Shown: positions 28,086-38,045, counted from the first letter of the stretch. The stretch: DNA of 64,000 bases from Strigops habroptila (GCF_004027225.2 NC_044282.2:50560576-50624575); one strand, 5' to 3'. Notes: generated by a model not told the origin, from the letters alone. Made by a program: numbers and translations.

Positions 28086-29671
28086 GTAAGAAGAGGAAGC
28101 TGCAGGGTCTGGGCTGCAGGACAAAACCCCAATCAAATAAATACAATTCCCCATCGCGTTCGAGTTGCCGGACTGGGGAGGATGGGAAGGGGAAGGAGGC
28201 GCAGGGGCACTGCGGCGCGCGAATGGGGTGTTCAGTGAGCAGAAGAAAATCCTGGAGGATATTTGTGTTTTGTTTTGGAACTGTCGCGTTGAGATCGCCT
28301 CTGTTCTGTAGGTGCCTCTTTACTGCTTTGCATTTTAACCGGTTTAATGTATTTCACGAGTAGAAAAATGTACAATAACTGGCGGCGCTCAGGGGGCGGG
28401 GCAGGGAGCGCAGCTGAGCCGGGCTCGTTTCTGAGCATTTCATCATAAGGCTTTTAATGGATTTTTTTTCCCTCCCTTTTTGGTCTCCCGTTCAGCGTCA
28501 GCTGTTGTGAACCCAGCAGAACCCTCTCCGTTCGCTGTACCGTAACCGAGCGGAAGGGAGACGCTGAATGTCTTTTTCGGGCTTTCAGTTATTTTTATTT
28601 TTTTAATGTCTGATGCAACTGAGGTCTCGGAGGAGGAATGGGGCTGTGGTTGAGTGCCCGTGGCTAGCGAAGGGGTCCGGCCGAGGTAGGGGCAAGCAGC
28701 GTGTGTGCAGCGGCGGCGAGGGGGCTGGGGAGCTGGGGTTGTGCGGGAGCTGCGAGTGCACGGAGCGGCAGAACACGCAAAGTTGTTCTTGCAGCTTTCC
28801 CGCTGCTCTTGTCTGGCACTGGGAAAAGGGCGAGAAAAACTTCCCGTACCTTCTGGGCAATTCAGGAGGCTTTGTTGGTGGCGCCGGGCTGGTTTTAATG
28901 CATTTTTGTGCGTGAGATTATTACATAAGGTTGATAATTTCTGTTGCTGCTGGATTTCCCCTCCTCCTCCTCTCCCCTCCCCCCCCCCCCCCCTTGTGTT
29001 TTGTGCGGATTTCTCTGGCTCTCTTTGAGTGAATGAACTGGCGATTTGCGAAGTTGCAAAGAGCCCCTCCGCCCCCTTTTTTGCATCCTTCCCTCTCCCC
29101 TTTGCACCGCTCCGTAGACGACAAAAGGAGTAAACTTCCTCCACTTTAGCTAGCATATTAAGAGAGCTCTCTGGAGAGATTACGGTATCAAAGCCTCGCA
29201 TCTGCCTGCAGTTACTCCGCCGTTCTGAGCGTCTGCAGCAGCTCGGGGAGAGCAGGCGAGTGCTATGCGCGGCAGGAAGCCCAGAGGGGCTCCGCACCCC
29301 GGGGTACCCAGCGGTTCCCCGCGGCCGGGCTTGCGGCCGGACGGGGTGGCGGGAAGCCCCGGTTGCGGGAACGCTCCCTGACTGCCGTGCTCCGAGTGTC
29401 TTAAGCCGGGAGGAAAGGTGTGTGAGAGGCGGTTTTAACTCAACTTGCAAAAGGCTCCCCCTTTCTTGCTGTTAATGACGGGATTATTTTTTTCCCTCCG
29501 GTTAAGAGGGAGTCACATTCGTGTCTGTCTGTTCCTTCGTGTTTTAATTTTTTGTATTTTTGTATTTTTGGTTTAGTTTCAGGTCTTGGGAGAACCGCTC
29601 TTCCTTTGGTGGAAATACCGGTAAAACCTGTCTCTGAAACCATTACCCGACCCAAGGATCAGCAAGGATAG
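27911..29671 (+). CDS. Upstream ORF in the MYCN leader, spliced, 87 codons (putative)
   Basis: An ATG at 27911 ([16 protein letters not shown]...) opens 58 codons in exon 1. With the predicted splice (28085 to 29583) the frame continues for 29 codons through exon 2 and stops at TAG 29669-29671, only 7 nt before the MYCN ATG. The human leader, as I recall it, also has an ATG at the matching point (GGGTGGATGCGG). A peptide-coding uORF on an alternative human MYCN transcript has been reported. The product has a Phe/Leu/Pro-rich middle from the pyrimidine tract and three histidines before the junction; no known domain is visible. It may simply damp MYCN translation, and the exact frame depends on the acceptor used. 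Confidence 0.4.
28086..29582 (+). other. MYCN: MYCN intron 1
   Basis: The intron opens with GTAAGA after exon 1 and closes with TTTCAG at 29577-29582, preceded by a T-rich tract. It holds a 15-base C run (28,979-28,993), a CT-rich stretch before it, GC boxes near 28,390, and an AT-rich patch at about 29,145-29,190 with the palindrome GAGAGCTCTC. No gene is supported inside on the plus strand; a long antisense open frame is listed separately. Confidence 0.7.
28443..29450 (-). other. Long antisense open frame through MYCN intron 1 (uncertain)
   Basis: The minus strand is stop-free for 336 codons from 29450 down to the stop at 28443. The first ATG is at 29201, giving 252 codons; the codon at 29450 is TTG. 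The translation is Ser/Arg/Pro-rich, with a glycine/glutamate patch encoded by the C-rich tract, and I recognise no domain. In human an antisense gene (MYCNOS/NCYM) begins in the corresponding part of MYCN, but this frame shows no resemblance that I can recall. Most likely chance, yet longer than I would expect in sequence of only moderate GC. Confidence 0.2.
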
Positions 29672-29678
29672 ACCCGTA

Positions 29679-32132
29679 ATGCCAGGAATGGTCAGTAAAA
29701 ATCCAGACCTCGAGTTCGACTCTTTGCAGCCCTGTTTCTACCCGGACGAAGATGATTTTTATTTGTGCGGGCCGGACTCCGCTCCCCCTGGGGAGGACAT
29801 CTGGAAAAAGTTTGAGCTGCTGCCCACCCCTCCGCTGTCTCCCAGCCGGGCCGGGCTCCAGGAGCAACCCCCGGGGGGGGGCCCGGGGCCGTGGGGAGGG
29901 GCGGCCGTGGGTGGCTGCCGTCCCGCCGACCCCCTGGACTGGGCGTCCGAGCTGCTCCTGCTGCCACCCGAGGCCGACCTGTGGGGCGGCTCGGACGCCG
30001 GGGACTTCTTCGAGACGGGCCTCGGCGTGACCAACAACCTCAACTCCATCATCATCCAGGACTGCATGTGGAGCGGCTTCTCCGCCCGCGAGAAGCTGGA
30101 GCGGGCAGTCAGCGAGAAGCTGCAGGGCAAAGCGCCCGCTGCCGCCCCGCCGCCGCCCTCGGGGGCCGCCGCCGCCAGCGGCCGCTCAGAGCTGGGCGGC
30201 GCCGTGCCCGAGTGCGTGGACCCGGCCGTGGTCTTCCCCTTCCCCGTCAACAAGCGGGAGGCGGCGGCCGGTCGCGCCGCGGCGGTGGCGGTGGCAGCGG
30301 CGGGCGGCGGGGCTCCGCGGGGCGGCCGCCCTCCACGCCCCGCCGGGGACAGCCGAGCCAGCAGCAGCTCCGGAGACGATACCCTCAGTGACTCGGGTAA
30401 GCGCCCGCGTACGCGACCGGCCCGTCCCCGGGGCGGAGACGGGAGGGATGGGGGTGGTGGCGCTGCCTCCGCGTTGCGCCCCGATTCGGCCCCCGCCAGC
30501 GGCACCGCCGTGCAGGGCTGGGCCGGACGGGGCGGGGCGGCCGGCAGGCGGCAGCAGGCTAGCCGGCAGCCGAGGGGCCTGGCGGGCGGGCCTCCGGGGG
30601 CGGTGGGCCCGGGGCAGGCGGGTGCCGCGCCCCTGACCAAGCGGCAGCAGCGCCGTGGGGCTGCGGGCCGCGCGGGGCTGCCTTGCGTCCTCCTGCCCCT
30701 GGGGCGGCCGCCCTCCCCCCGCCAGCGGCCGTGCCGGAGCGAGGTGGGGCTGTTGGTCAGAGCGGGTTGCTACTGTCACCCGGGGGACGTGTGTGCCCTT
30801 AGACGGGATTTGGGAAGGTTGGAGCAGGCTAGTGAGACCTTAGTGTTTGCATTGACAGACCCTGAAATGCCCCAGATCTGCTGTGCGTGTGTGCAGAGAA
30901 GCCCACTTGGGCTGAAACGCAGTTTCGCGTGTCTAGATGAGCTGGTCCATATGACCATATCGCCATAAACTTCGTGATCCGTCCCGGTTTCAAAGCCTGC
31001 TGTCCCTTTAATGTTGGGTTTGACAGCTTTGGGTGAGGAAGCACTTCCAACAGCTGTCTTCTTGGCAGTGCACCAAGCGCCGGCTTAAAGGGTCCCCGGC
31101 TGGAGCAGCTTCACCTTCTGCCTCAGAACAAACCCAGCGATTGTTTCGTTTTCCGGCTGCTTTTCTAGCAAGCAGGGGCTGTGTTGTGGCACGGGACATG
31201 CCTTTCGTACCACTGCAGTACAATTCCATCCACAATACATACATTCTTCCTAAAAACACCTTTCTGCTCCTGCAGTTATGTGGGTGGTAGCCCCACTTTG
31301 AAAATTCAGTGTTCTTGGTAAACTTGCAGGAAACACTGTTCTTCAGTCATTTCATGTATATTGCATACTTTCCCAGATCTATATTTGACTACAGATGATG
31401 GGCACGCCCTGTTTTTTCCATCAGTTACTGCATTCCTCCTTTTACTGTACATATTTTGTCAATAAATACATCTGGGTTGATACTTGTTGGGAGTATTTTC
31501 TGTGAGAATAACGTTTTTTTCTGTTACCAAAAGATGATGAAGATGAGGAGGAAGAGGATGAAGAAGAAGAAATAGATGTTGTGACAGTGGAGAAAAGACG
31601 CTCCTCCTCCAACAAGGCTGTTACCACCCTTACTATTACAGTGCGTCCTAAAAATACCACTTTTCCATCAGTCAGGACACAGCAGAATGAACTGATTTTA
31701 AAGCGTTGCGCACCAATTCACCAGCAGCATAATTATGCCGCTCCTTCTCCATACATGGAGAGTGAAGAGGCTCCACCACAGAAAAAGTTAAAAACCGAGG
31801 TGCCCCGTCCAGTAAAACCCACGATCCCACCAAAGTCTAAGAGTTCAAGTCCTCGAAACTCTGATTCAGAGGATAGTGAACGTCGACGTAACCATAACAT
31901 CCTGGAGCGTCAGCGACGTAATGATCTACGGTCAAGTTTCCTCACATTAAGGGACCATGTTCCAGAACTGGTTAAAAATGAGAAAGCTGCAAAAGTTGTG
32001 ATCTTGAAAAAAGCCACTGAATATGTTCATTCCCTTCAGGCAGAGGAGCAGAAGTTATTGCTAGAAAAGGAAAAATTGCAAGCCAGACAAGAACAATTGC
32101 TAAAGAAAATAGAATACAAGCGGACTTGCTAA
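29679..32132 (+). CDS. MYCN: MYCN, N-Myc proto-oncoprotein (bHLH-zipper transcription factor), two coding exons
   Basis: The CDS joins 29679-30396 and 31534-32132 (donor GG|GTAAGC, acceptor CCAAAAG|ATG), giving 438 residues; a split Asp codon (residue 240) spans the junction. N-Myc is a nuclear factor that binds CACGTG E-boxes as a heterodimer with MAX and drives growth and progenitor proliferation. Visible in order: MYC box I about 37-56 with phosphodegron LPTPPLSP (48-55; T50 and S54 match human T58/S62); MYC box II about 127-145 ([20 protein letters not shown]); conserved [12 protein letters not shown] (178-189); Ser/acidic tract (228-254, CK2-like); MYC box IV about 292-313; basic NLS-like PPQKKLKTE (320-328); bHLH about 352-405 with E-box-contacting H360, E364 and R368; leucine zipper about 406-438 ending RTC. 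The start is supported by an in-frame TAA at 29622 with no ATG between; -3 is G. Human N-Myc, as I recall it, begins eight residues earlier, so this form is shorter. Ala/Pro/Gly-rich linkers (about 60-80, 151-225) look lineage-specific. No defect is seen. Confidence 0.98.
30397..31533 (+). other. MYCN: MYCN intron 2
   Basis: The intron begins GTAAGC at 30397 and ends ACCAAAAG at 31533. The first ~380 bases continue the CpG island; the rest is AT-richer. The MYCN frame stays open into the intron until a stop at 30966-30968, so retention would give a 429-residue N-terminal protein lacking the bHLH-zipper. No other gene is seen. Confidence 0.9.
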
Positions 32133-32182
32133 ACTGTTTTTTGTTTTGTTTTGTTTTGGCTGACCAGGACAGTCGCTGCCAC

Positions 32183-32190
32183 TTTGCACA
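32183..32190 (+). promoter_or_regulatory. miR-19 seed match in MYCN 3' UTR
   Basis: TTTGCACA is an 8-mer match to the miR-19 seed, about 50 nt after the stop codon. miR-19 belongs to the miR-17-92 cluster, which MYC proteins activate, so feedback is possible. Conservation is not tested. Confidence 0.5.
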
Positions 32191-32472
32191 TTTTTGATTC
32201 TTTAAAAAAAATTGTGTTTTTTGACGTTAAGAATGTTGGTTTTACTTTCAATCCAGTCCCTGAAGTAATCGACAAACTATATTATCCGGGTACGGAGCAA
32301 ATGGATGTTCTTGCAAGGAGTTTATTGCAAGACTACCAAACAACAATGGACTGCCTTTGCTTTTCCTCTTAAGAACTGTAGATGGTGGGGATTTTTTTTT
32401 TTTAATTGTTGTGAGCATTTGGAGCTGCTGATGACATCTAGTTGAGTTTTAAAATGTTCATTCCTAAGTTTA

Positions 32473-32479
32473 ATGGTGC
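32473..32479 (+). promoter_or_regulatory. miR-29 seed match in MYCN 3' UTR
   Basis: TGGTGCT is a 7-mer match to the miR-29 seed. This is sequence evidence only. Confidence 0.35.
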
Positions 32480-32538
32480 TTATGTTCTAACAGATGTTAC
32501 TTTAGGGGTTGGCATTTTGTGCCCCCGTGGGAATTTTC

Positions 32539-32546
32539 TGTAAATA
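32539..32546 (+). promoter_or_regulatory. Pumilio-type site in MYCN 3' UTR
   Basis: TGTAAATA matches the PUM consensus UGUANAUA exactly and could contribute to mRNA repression or decay. Confidence 0.4.
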
Positions 32547-32632
32547 CCATCTACACACTTGCCTTTTGTACATGTCTTGGGTTATGAGAGGTGGCTTTTG
32601 CTACCAGTATTAGACTGGAAGTTCATACCTAA

Positions 32633-32648
32633 GTACTGTAATACCTCA
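32633..32648 (+). promoter_or_regulatory. Adjacent miR-101 8-mer and let-7 site
   Basis: GTACTGTA (32633-32640) is a full miR-101 8-mer site; TACCTCA (32642-32648) is a let-7 7-mer-A1 site starting two bases later. let-7 and miR-101 are both reported regulators of human MYCN. The near-abutting seeds imply mutually exclusive rather than cooperative loading here. Confidence 0.65.
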
Positions 32649-32699
32649 ATGTTTGAGGAGCATGTTTTTGTATACAAATATATTGTTAATCTCTGTTAT

Positions 32700-32707
32700 G
32701 TACTGTA
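32700..32707 (+). promoter_or_regulatory. Second miR-101 8-mer site
   Basis: GTACTGTA again, 67 nt after the first copy. Two full 8-mers in a ~0.9 kb UTR are more than chance would usually give. Confidence 0.6.
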
Positions 32708-32991
32708 CTAATTCTTACATTGCCTGTATACTTTAGTATGATGCTGATACATAACTAAATTTGATACTTATATTTTCGTATGAAAATGAGTTGTGAAAGT
32801 TTTGAGTAGATATTACTTTATCACTTTTTTGAACTAAGAAACTTTTGTAAAGAAATTTACTATATATGCCTTTTCCTAGCCTGTTTCTTCCAGTTAATGT
32901 ATTTGTTAATGTTTGGTGCATAGAACTGGGTAACTGCAAAGTTCTGTGTTTAATTTCTTCCAACGATGTACATTTAGTGCTGCGTCTTATA

Positions 32992-33009
32992 GCACTTTGA
33001 AATACCTCA
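32992..33009 (+). promoter_or_regulatory. miR-17 family and let-7 sites next to the poly(A) signal
   Basis: GCACTTT (32992-32998) is a miR-17/20/93-type 7-mer-m8; TACCTCA (33003-33009) is a second let-7 7-mer-A1. Both lie just upstream of the AATAAA at 33020, so every polyadenylated form would keep them. Confidence 0.5.
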
Positions 33010-33019
33010 TGTTTATGAA

Positions 33020-33025
33020 AATAAA
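33020..33025 (+). terminator. MYCN poly(A) signal, proximal
   Basis: AATAAA followed within about 25 bases by a T-rich downstream element (tatttttctttt). Cleavage is expected around 33,040-33,050. Confidence 0.8.
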
Positions 33026-33076
33026 TAGCAATTACATGATGTGCCATTTACTATTTTTCTTTTAAATGAAGTTCTA

Positions 33077-33082
33077 AATAAA
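33077..33082 (+). terminator. MYCN poly(A) signal, distal alternative
   Basis: A second AATAAA lies 57 bases after the first. It could serve as an alternative end; its downstream element is less obvious. Confidence 0.6.
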
Positions 33083-33099
33083 GTCCTTAACTTTGCAAT

Positions 33100-34620
33100 G
33101 TTCATGAAATACAAAAACATGGTCCCACATCCTGGGCACTTAAACTGTCTAGCTATAGGTGATGCTGTATGAAAAGTCAGCTAGGCAGGACATTCCCATT
33201 TCTGGTTATAAAGTAATTGTAGTAAGAATGATTTTCATATTCCTTCATACTTCAGATGGCTCTTGTGATGTCAGGATCATCCCAGAGGACTGAACATATC
33301 ACAGCCAATGGAAAGACTTGTGTATCTTGTGAAGACATCTGGACTATCTATTGTATGCAAAGAGGGATCCAAAACATGGCTAGCATCCTTCTGCTGTAAG
33401 TCACTGTCCTCAGTGTTGTAGACAGGTGGAGAAGTAAATGAGGGAGGTACACTTGATGCAGTGCAAAAAATGAAATATTTGTAGTAAACAAACATCTTCA
33501 CTGCTGTTCTTATTTCCATTATAAAAGCTTATCCTTAAAGCAGTCCATCATTGCATAGGAGAATTAATGTTCTTCTTTGTAGCTGAAGGTCCTGTTTGTT
33601 ACTGCTTGTTCTAAGTTAGTAAAATTAAAAATCCTGGAGAGGGTGCAGAACTATGAAGCATGCGTCAAAGGAACAATGAAACTTAGCAGGTGGTTATCTC
33701 TCAAGAGGTGTGATGGCATTTGTTGTGACCGAAGCAAGAGATGTCAGTGTGAAACATTTGGTCATCTGGGTAAGCTCCTGGAGACCAAGGATTTGTTTTA
33801 TTTTCTAGTCTGTAAAGGTATTTCTGATACGGTCTTTTCCGCACACTGAGCCTGAAAAAGTATGGATTAATGACCAAATGGCCAGTAATTAGTTTAAAGA
33901 TCAACATGCAAGGAGCTAGCTTGGAACATCTGCCCCTACTTTAGCCACAAAGGAAGTAGCTTGCCTGGTGATGGAGGTACAGAACGTCTCATATTTGCTA
34001 TGGAAGTAGCAAGAGTGTGCAAAATCACCGTACTAGTGAATGTGCCATATGTCCATGACCTCCAGTAGCTTTTTGGTGGACCCATAACTGTTGTGTTCAT
34101 GGGCTCCAGCCAGCTTCTGTACCAAGAACACTGAGAATTGTACCTACTACTATTTCAGTGCAATAAATCCAGATCCTCGAGGTGCACAAATTGGTGTAAC
34201 AATTCAGCTAGGCCTACGCAAGTTTATGCCATGTGAAGAATTGGCTGGAATAGACGTAATAGCTTTGTCCTGGTTTTGGCTAGGATAGAGTTAATTTTCT
34301 TCTTAATAATCTAAATTCAGACTTGACCACAATCATTCCATAAATAGAATTTTTGTTTTAATTCTTTTGATGTGGACTTGATCATACTTCTTCCACTTTC
34401 CCAGTACAGTAAAAAAGAAAAAAACCACTAGAAGACAAGGCCTAAGCAGAGACAATTGGTGTGGATAATCACAGGGTACATTTAATTTTACTAGCTATAA
34501 CAATAATATTTTTAAACCCCATTTCATTAGCAGATTTTATTGCACTGTTGTGCTGTTTTCAAACAAGGTGCAAGTCACATGAGTCTTCTTGAAGGAGAAA
34601 GAAAGCAAAATTGAACAGAT
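33100..34620. other. Intergenic DNA downstream of MYCN
   Basis: No gene, RNA or transposon is recognised; open frames are 80 codons or shorter. Confidence 0.5.
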
Positions 34621-34629
34621 TCCCTTCCC

Positions 34630-34921
34630 TTCCCTGGGTCAGATCAGGTTGCTCAGGGTCACACACAGCCAAGGTTTGATCATCCCCAAGGGTGGAGATT
34701 CCACAGCCCCCTCGGACAACACATTTCATTTTTTGACTGCCGTGACGGGGACAAATTTCTCTACTAGCTGTTCGGAATTTCCCTTGTAACCCCTGTCCAT
34801 TGCCTCCTGTCTTGTGTTTAACCTCCCAGAAGAGTCTGGCTCCCATCTTCTCTGTGACCTCCCATTAGGTAGTTGAAGACAGCAATTACTTCTTTCTCTT
34901 CTGGAGACAACCCAGTTCTGT
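34630..34921 (-). mobile_element. Old CR1 LINE fragment
   Basis: Diverged but recognisable minus-strand CR1: ccaagggtggagattccaca, then agaagagtctggctcccatc, ending in ctggagacaacccagttctg. It has small internal deletions and no 3' terminal repeats. Confidence 0.6.
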
Positions 34922-34924
34922 CAT

Positions 34925-37370
34925 GTATTGTTGTGGTGTTCAAGCGTTTAGAGTATAACAAAGGTGTCAAATACTCAGGTTTGTTTGGATATTCAACACA
35001 AATCCCATCTGAAAGCCTCTCTCAGTGTGGGAGACTTGGCCTGATGCTTTTGAATTCGGTGATAAACATCCAGCTGCTCACAATGGAGATAGAATCTGGC
35101 CCCACAGGGTTCAGAAATGCTCCCACATACTGTACTGTTTGCTGCTATAGGCTCTGCTACCAGTAATTTGGCGTAGTCTTTTTTTTCTTCTTCTTCTTTG
35201 AAAGAACTTTCAGGAGTTAATAGCTTTATTTTCATGTTGTTGCTGTAGGGAGCAAGTTATCAAGGACAAATGTTTTTGTAAACAAAAATATCAGTTGTAG
35301 GATGTTATTGTTACAATTGTTAAGTGGATTCTTTTGTATTTACACCATAAAAGAACTGAGAGGTGTAGGAAAGATAGCTTTTGAAAAGAAGAGGTAAACA
35401 ACTCATTTAGTAATATTTTCTGAAGAATCAGTACCCTGAAGCGTCCATAGAGAAGGACATAGAGACACAGCCATCAACAGTAGCAAAAAGTCCTTCTGCA
35501 TTCATATGAAGAATCCACGGGACTCAGTCAAATAAGGAATTAAGACACTATTCCTTTTTTTTTTTTTTTTTTTTTTAATTATAAATACCTACATTTGCAT
35601 AAGAAAAACAAACATCTGTCTGGAGAATCTGTTAGAAAATGTGGCACGTAGCTAATAACTGCTCATTAAAAAGCGGGTATTACCGATTCCTGAAGGGAAA
35701 ACTGAATTAGATTGATCGCAATCTTATCTGATCTGTTGTAAAAATTCCCAAGTTCTTCATGAAAGACTGAATCTGCTTACAAAAATCAGATGCTTTCCTC
35801 CCAAATCATATATACCAGAGGATGGTCTCCTTCCACTTCTCTGTTTATTTTCTTAAACATACCACTAAGAACACAAGGGAGTTGAAACACCAAAATGAAA
35901 TTATTCCTCCATAAACTAGTGTAAGTAAAACACCAGAGGGAGACCTTAAAAAGGTGAAATGTGTTAATGATGTCATTACCACTAGGTCACCTGTTGCCAT
36001 GAGTGTGAAGGAAAGTGCATTTCTCAAACCCCAAGCTGCTGTTATAGCAACTTATCACCAGGTCTCGGCAGGACTGCTTGACATTTCATGATGTGACTAA
36101 TTTGCACAGGGCACATTTGCTCCTCCTAAGTATACTGATATACCAAGCTTGAATAAAATGCCTTTAAAAGGATCCCATTCTTAAGCCTGCATTTCCTGGC
36201 TTGTGGCTGATTTAAATCAGAAGATTTAATTTTATTTAGTTTTAAGTGCGAGATCATGATTTTAATGGCTTTCTAATGTACCATTATGTTATCACACTCT
36301 CAGCAAATGCTTCACGATTTATACCTGGGTTCCTTTATTTTCCTTGTGTCCATTTCCCCTTTCCTTTTTTCCCTTCTTTCCCTTTTTCTTCCTCTTCCCC
36401 TCTCTGCCTAAACTACATGTGGTGGCTCTTCTCTCAGGAGCCCAAACCCATCAAAGTTAAAAGGATATGTGGTATCACAAGGACTCCTTTAAAGTAAGCA
36501 GAGATTGCTGTAGAAATGGGAAATATGCAGCACTTCCAGGTATCTCACAGGAAAGTAATGGTGAAAAACGTGGAAGAGAAGCTGATGGTAGGGCCCAGAC
36601 AGGGGTATTTTGCCCCAGCACTTCTGGCTGCTACCAGAGCGCTGGTAAGCAGAGCACCAACTGGCCTCAGCAACTGCCTGAACTGAGAGCCTAGGCAAGC
36701 TTTCACTTATGCTGGGCTACTGTTTGCAATCTGCTACCATACACTAGTTTTAGTTGCCTGTCTGCTTGTGCTGACCCTGCAAGGAGGCTTGGCCACAGCA
36801 GAACAGACATTTTGCTGTTGGGTTGCATATGACAATCTCCCCTGCCTGCAGATCTGTGATCCTCATCTAGCTTTGTGCTCCTACCTTCTGTCAGTGTGAT
36901 TAATTAGATAGATATTTGAGCAACAGTCAGCTCAGAGAAGATAAAACGAATTCTTGATCTCTGAGCTGTGAAGATTCCTTGTACGTATGCTGTATGTATA
37001 GATTAACATACGTGCTGCATGCACACAAGGGATTCCATATGTGTTGATTCATGAACCCTGCTAAATAAAGCCAAGTATATATTTTAACAGAGCAAGTAAT
37101 AGACTGTCCACTTGGTCCTTTGAAGAAAAAGCAAACAAAGGTATTTTGTTTCCTGTATTTATGATCTCAATATGACACACCTAAATAATGCAGAAATAAA
37201 AAAAAATGTACAAAGTAAATTTGTAGTTTGTACTTTGTAGTACTTTGTAGTACTACAAAGTAAATACAATTGATTCCAAGTATTTTTTAACTCCATGATG
37301 AAATGGATGGGTATGTAGATTTATCAGACTTAAAATTTATCTGACATAACTGAATTATGGCCTATTTGTT
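34925..37370. other. Intergenic DNA with a T22 tract and a small perfect palindrome
   Basis: No gene is supported. It contains T22 at 35555-35576, a T/C-rich tract near 36,340-36,400, and the palindrome at 37241-37262. Confidence 0.5.
37241..37262. repeat. 22-bp perfect palindrome with flanking direct copies
   Basis: TACTTTGTAG followed by TACTACAAAGTA reads the same on both strands. TACTTTGTAG is also present immediately upstream (37231-37240), and TACAAAGTAAAT lies at about 37,209-37,220. It looks like local slippage at a cruciform-prone site. Confidence 0.9.
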
Positions 37371-37375
37371 ACTGA

Positions 37376-37572
37376 TCTCTGAAGTTCTTTACTGTGAGGG
37401 TGGTGAGGCACTGGAACAGGTTGCCCAAGAAAGTTGTGAATGCTCCATCTGGACTGAGCTGGACGGAGTTTTGGGTGACGTGGTTTAGTGTGTGGTGTCC
37501 CCACCCATGGCAGGGAGGTAGGTTGGAAGTAGATGATCTCAAGGTCCTTTCCAACCCTATCCTATGATTCTA
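37376..37572 (+). mobile_element. CR1 LINE 3' end, plus orientation
   Basis: Matches the CR1 3' UTR from 'gtgagggtggtgaggcactg' through 'cccatggcagg' to 'ggtcctttccaacc' and a single ATGATTCTA terminal unit. It is 5'-truncated, as is typical. Confidence 0.9.
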
Positions 37573-38045
37573 GATGAGGTTCCTCAGAGCCCTGCCCAAC
37601 CTGACCTTGAACACTTCCAGCGATGGAACATCCACAACTTCTCTGAGCAACCTGTTCCAGTGGCTCACCACCCTTGCAGTGAAGAACTTCCAAATAGCCA
37701 ATCTAAGTCTCCCCTCTTTCAGTTTAAAGCCATTCACCCTTGTCCTACCACTACATGCCCTTGTAAAATGTCCCTCTCCAGATTTCCTGTAGGCCCCCTT
37801 TAGGTACTGGAAGCTGCTCTAAGGTCTCCCGGAGCCCTCTCCAGGCTGAACAAGCCCAACTCCCTCAGCCTATTTTCATAGGAGAGGTGCTCCAGCCCTC
37901 GGATCATTTTCATGGCCTCCTCTGGACTCAGTCAAACAGGTCCACGTCCGTCTTATGTTGGGGACACCAGAACTGTATGCAGTACTCCAGGCGGGGTGTC
38001 ACAAGAGCAGAGTAAAAGTGGAGAATCACCTCCCTCAACCTGCTG
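37573..38045 (-). mobile_element. CR1 LINE fragment, minus orientation, abutting the previous copy
   Basis: Minus-strand CR1 from 'ctgaccttgaacacttccag' to 'agtactccaggcggggtgtc'. It begins immediately where the plus copy ends and lacks its own terminal repeats, so the two form a tail-to-tail pair. Confidence 0.85.

Larger units (their letters stand above)
26480..30780. promoter_or_regulatory. MYCN CpG island
   Basis: CpG density rises sharply near 26,480 and stays high through exon 2 and the first ~380 bases of intron 2. It is broken by AT-rich blocks at 27,300-27,395, 27,740-27,870 and parts of 27,960-29,200. Several Sp1-type GGGGCGGGG boxes are visible (for example 27,483-27,491 and around 28,391-28,400). 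The part upstream of the MYCN start (26,480-27,750) has no gene I can support. Its long open frames on both strands are the stop-poor frames expected in GC-rich DNA. A divergent or upstream non-coding RNA could start here, but the sequence does not show one. Confidence 0.9.
32133..33045 (+). other. MYCN: MYCN 3' UTR
   Basis: The UTR follows the TAA at 32130-32132 and starts with a TTTTG repeat (32,139-32,158). It contains a 12-base T run (32,392-32,403) and a cluster of microRNA seed matches listed separately. The end is set by the poly(A) signal at 33020-33025; a second signal allows a slightly longer form to about 33,100. A 73-codon frame inside (from 32151) looks like chance. Confidence 0.85.

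Noticed and set aside
29759..30779. Minus-strand frames of 293 and 197 codons opposite MYCN exon 2
   Set aside because: These are shadows of the GC-rich MYCN coding exon; composition mirrors its codons and no domain is visible.
32151..32372. 73-codon frame just after the MYCN stop
   Set aside because: It lies in the 3' UTR, has no similarity I recognise, and is too short to stand out from chance.
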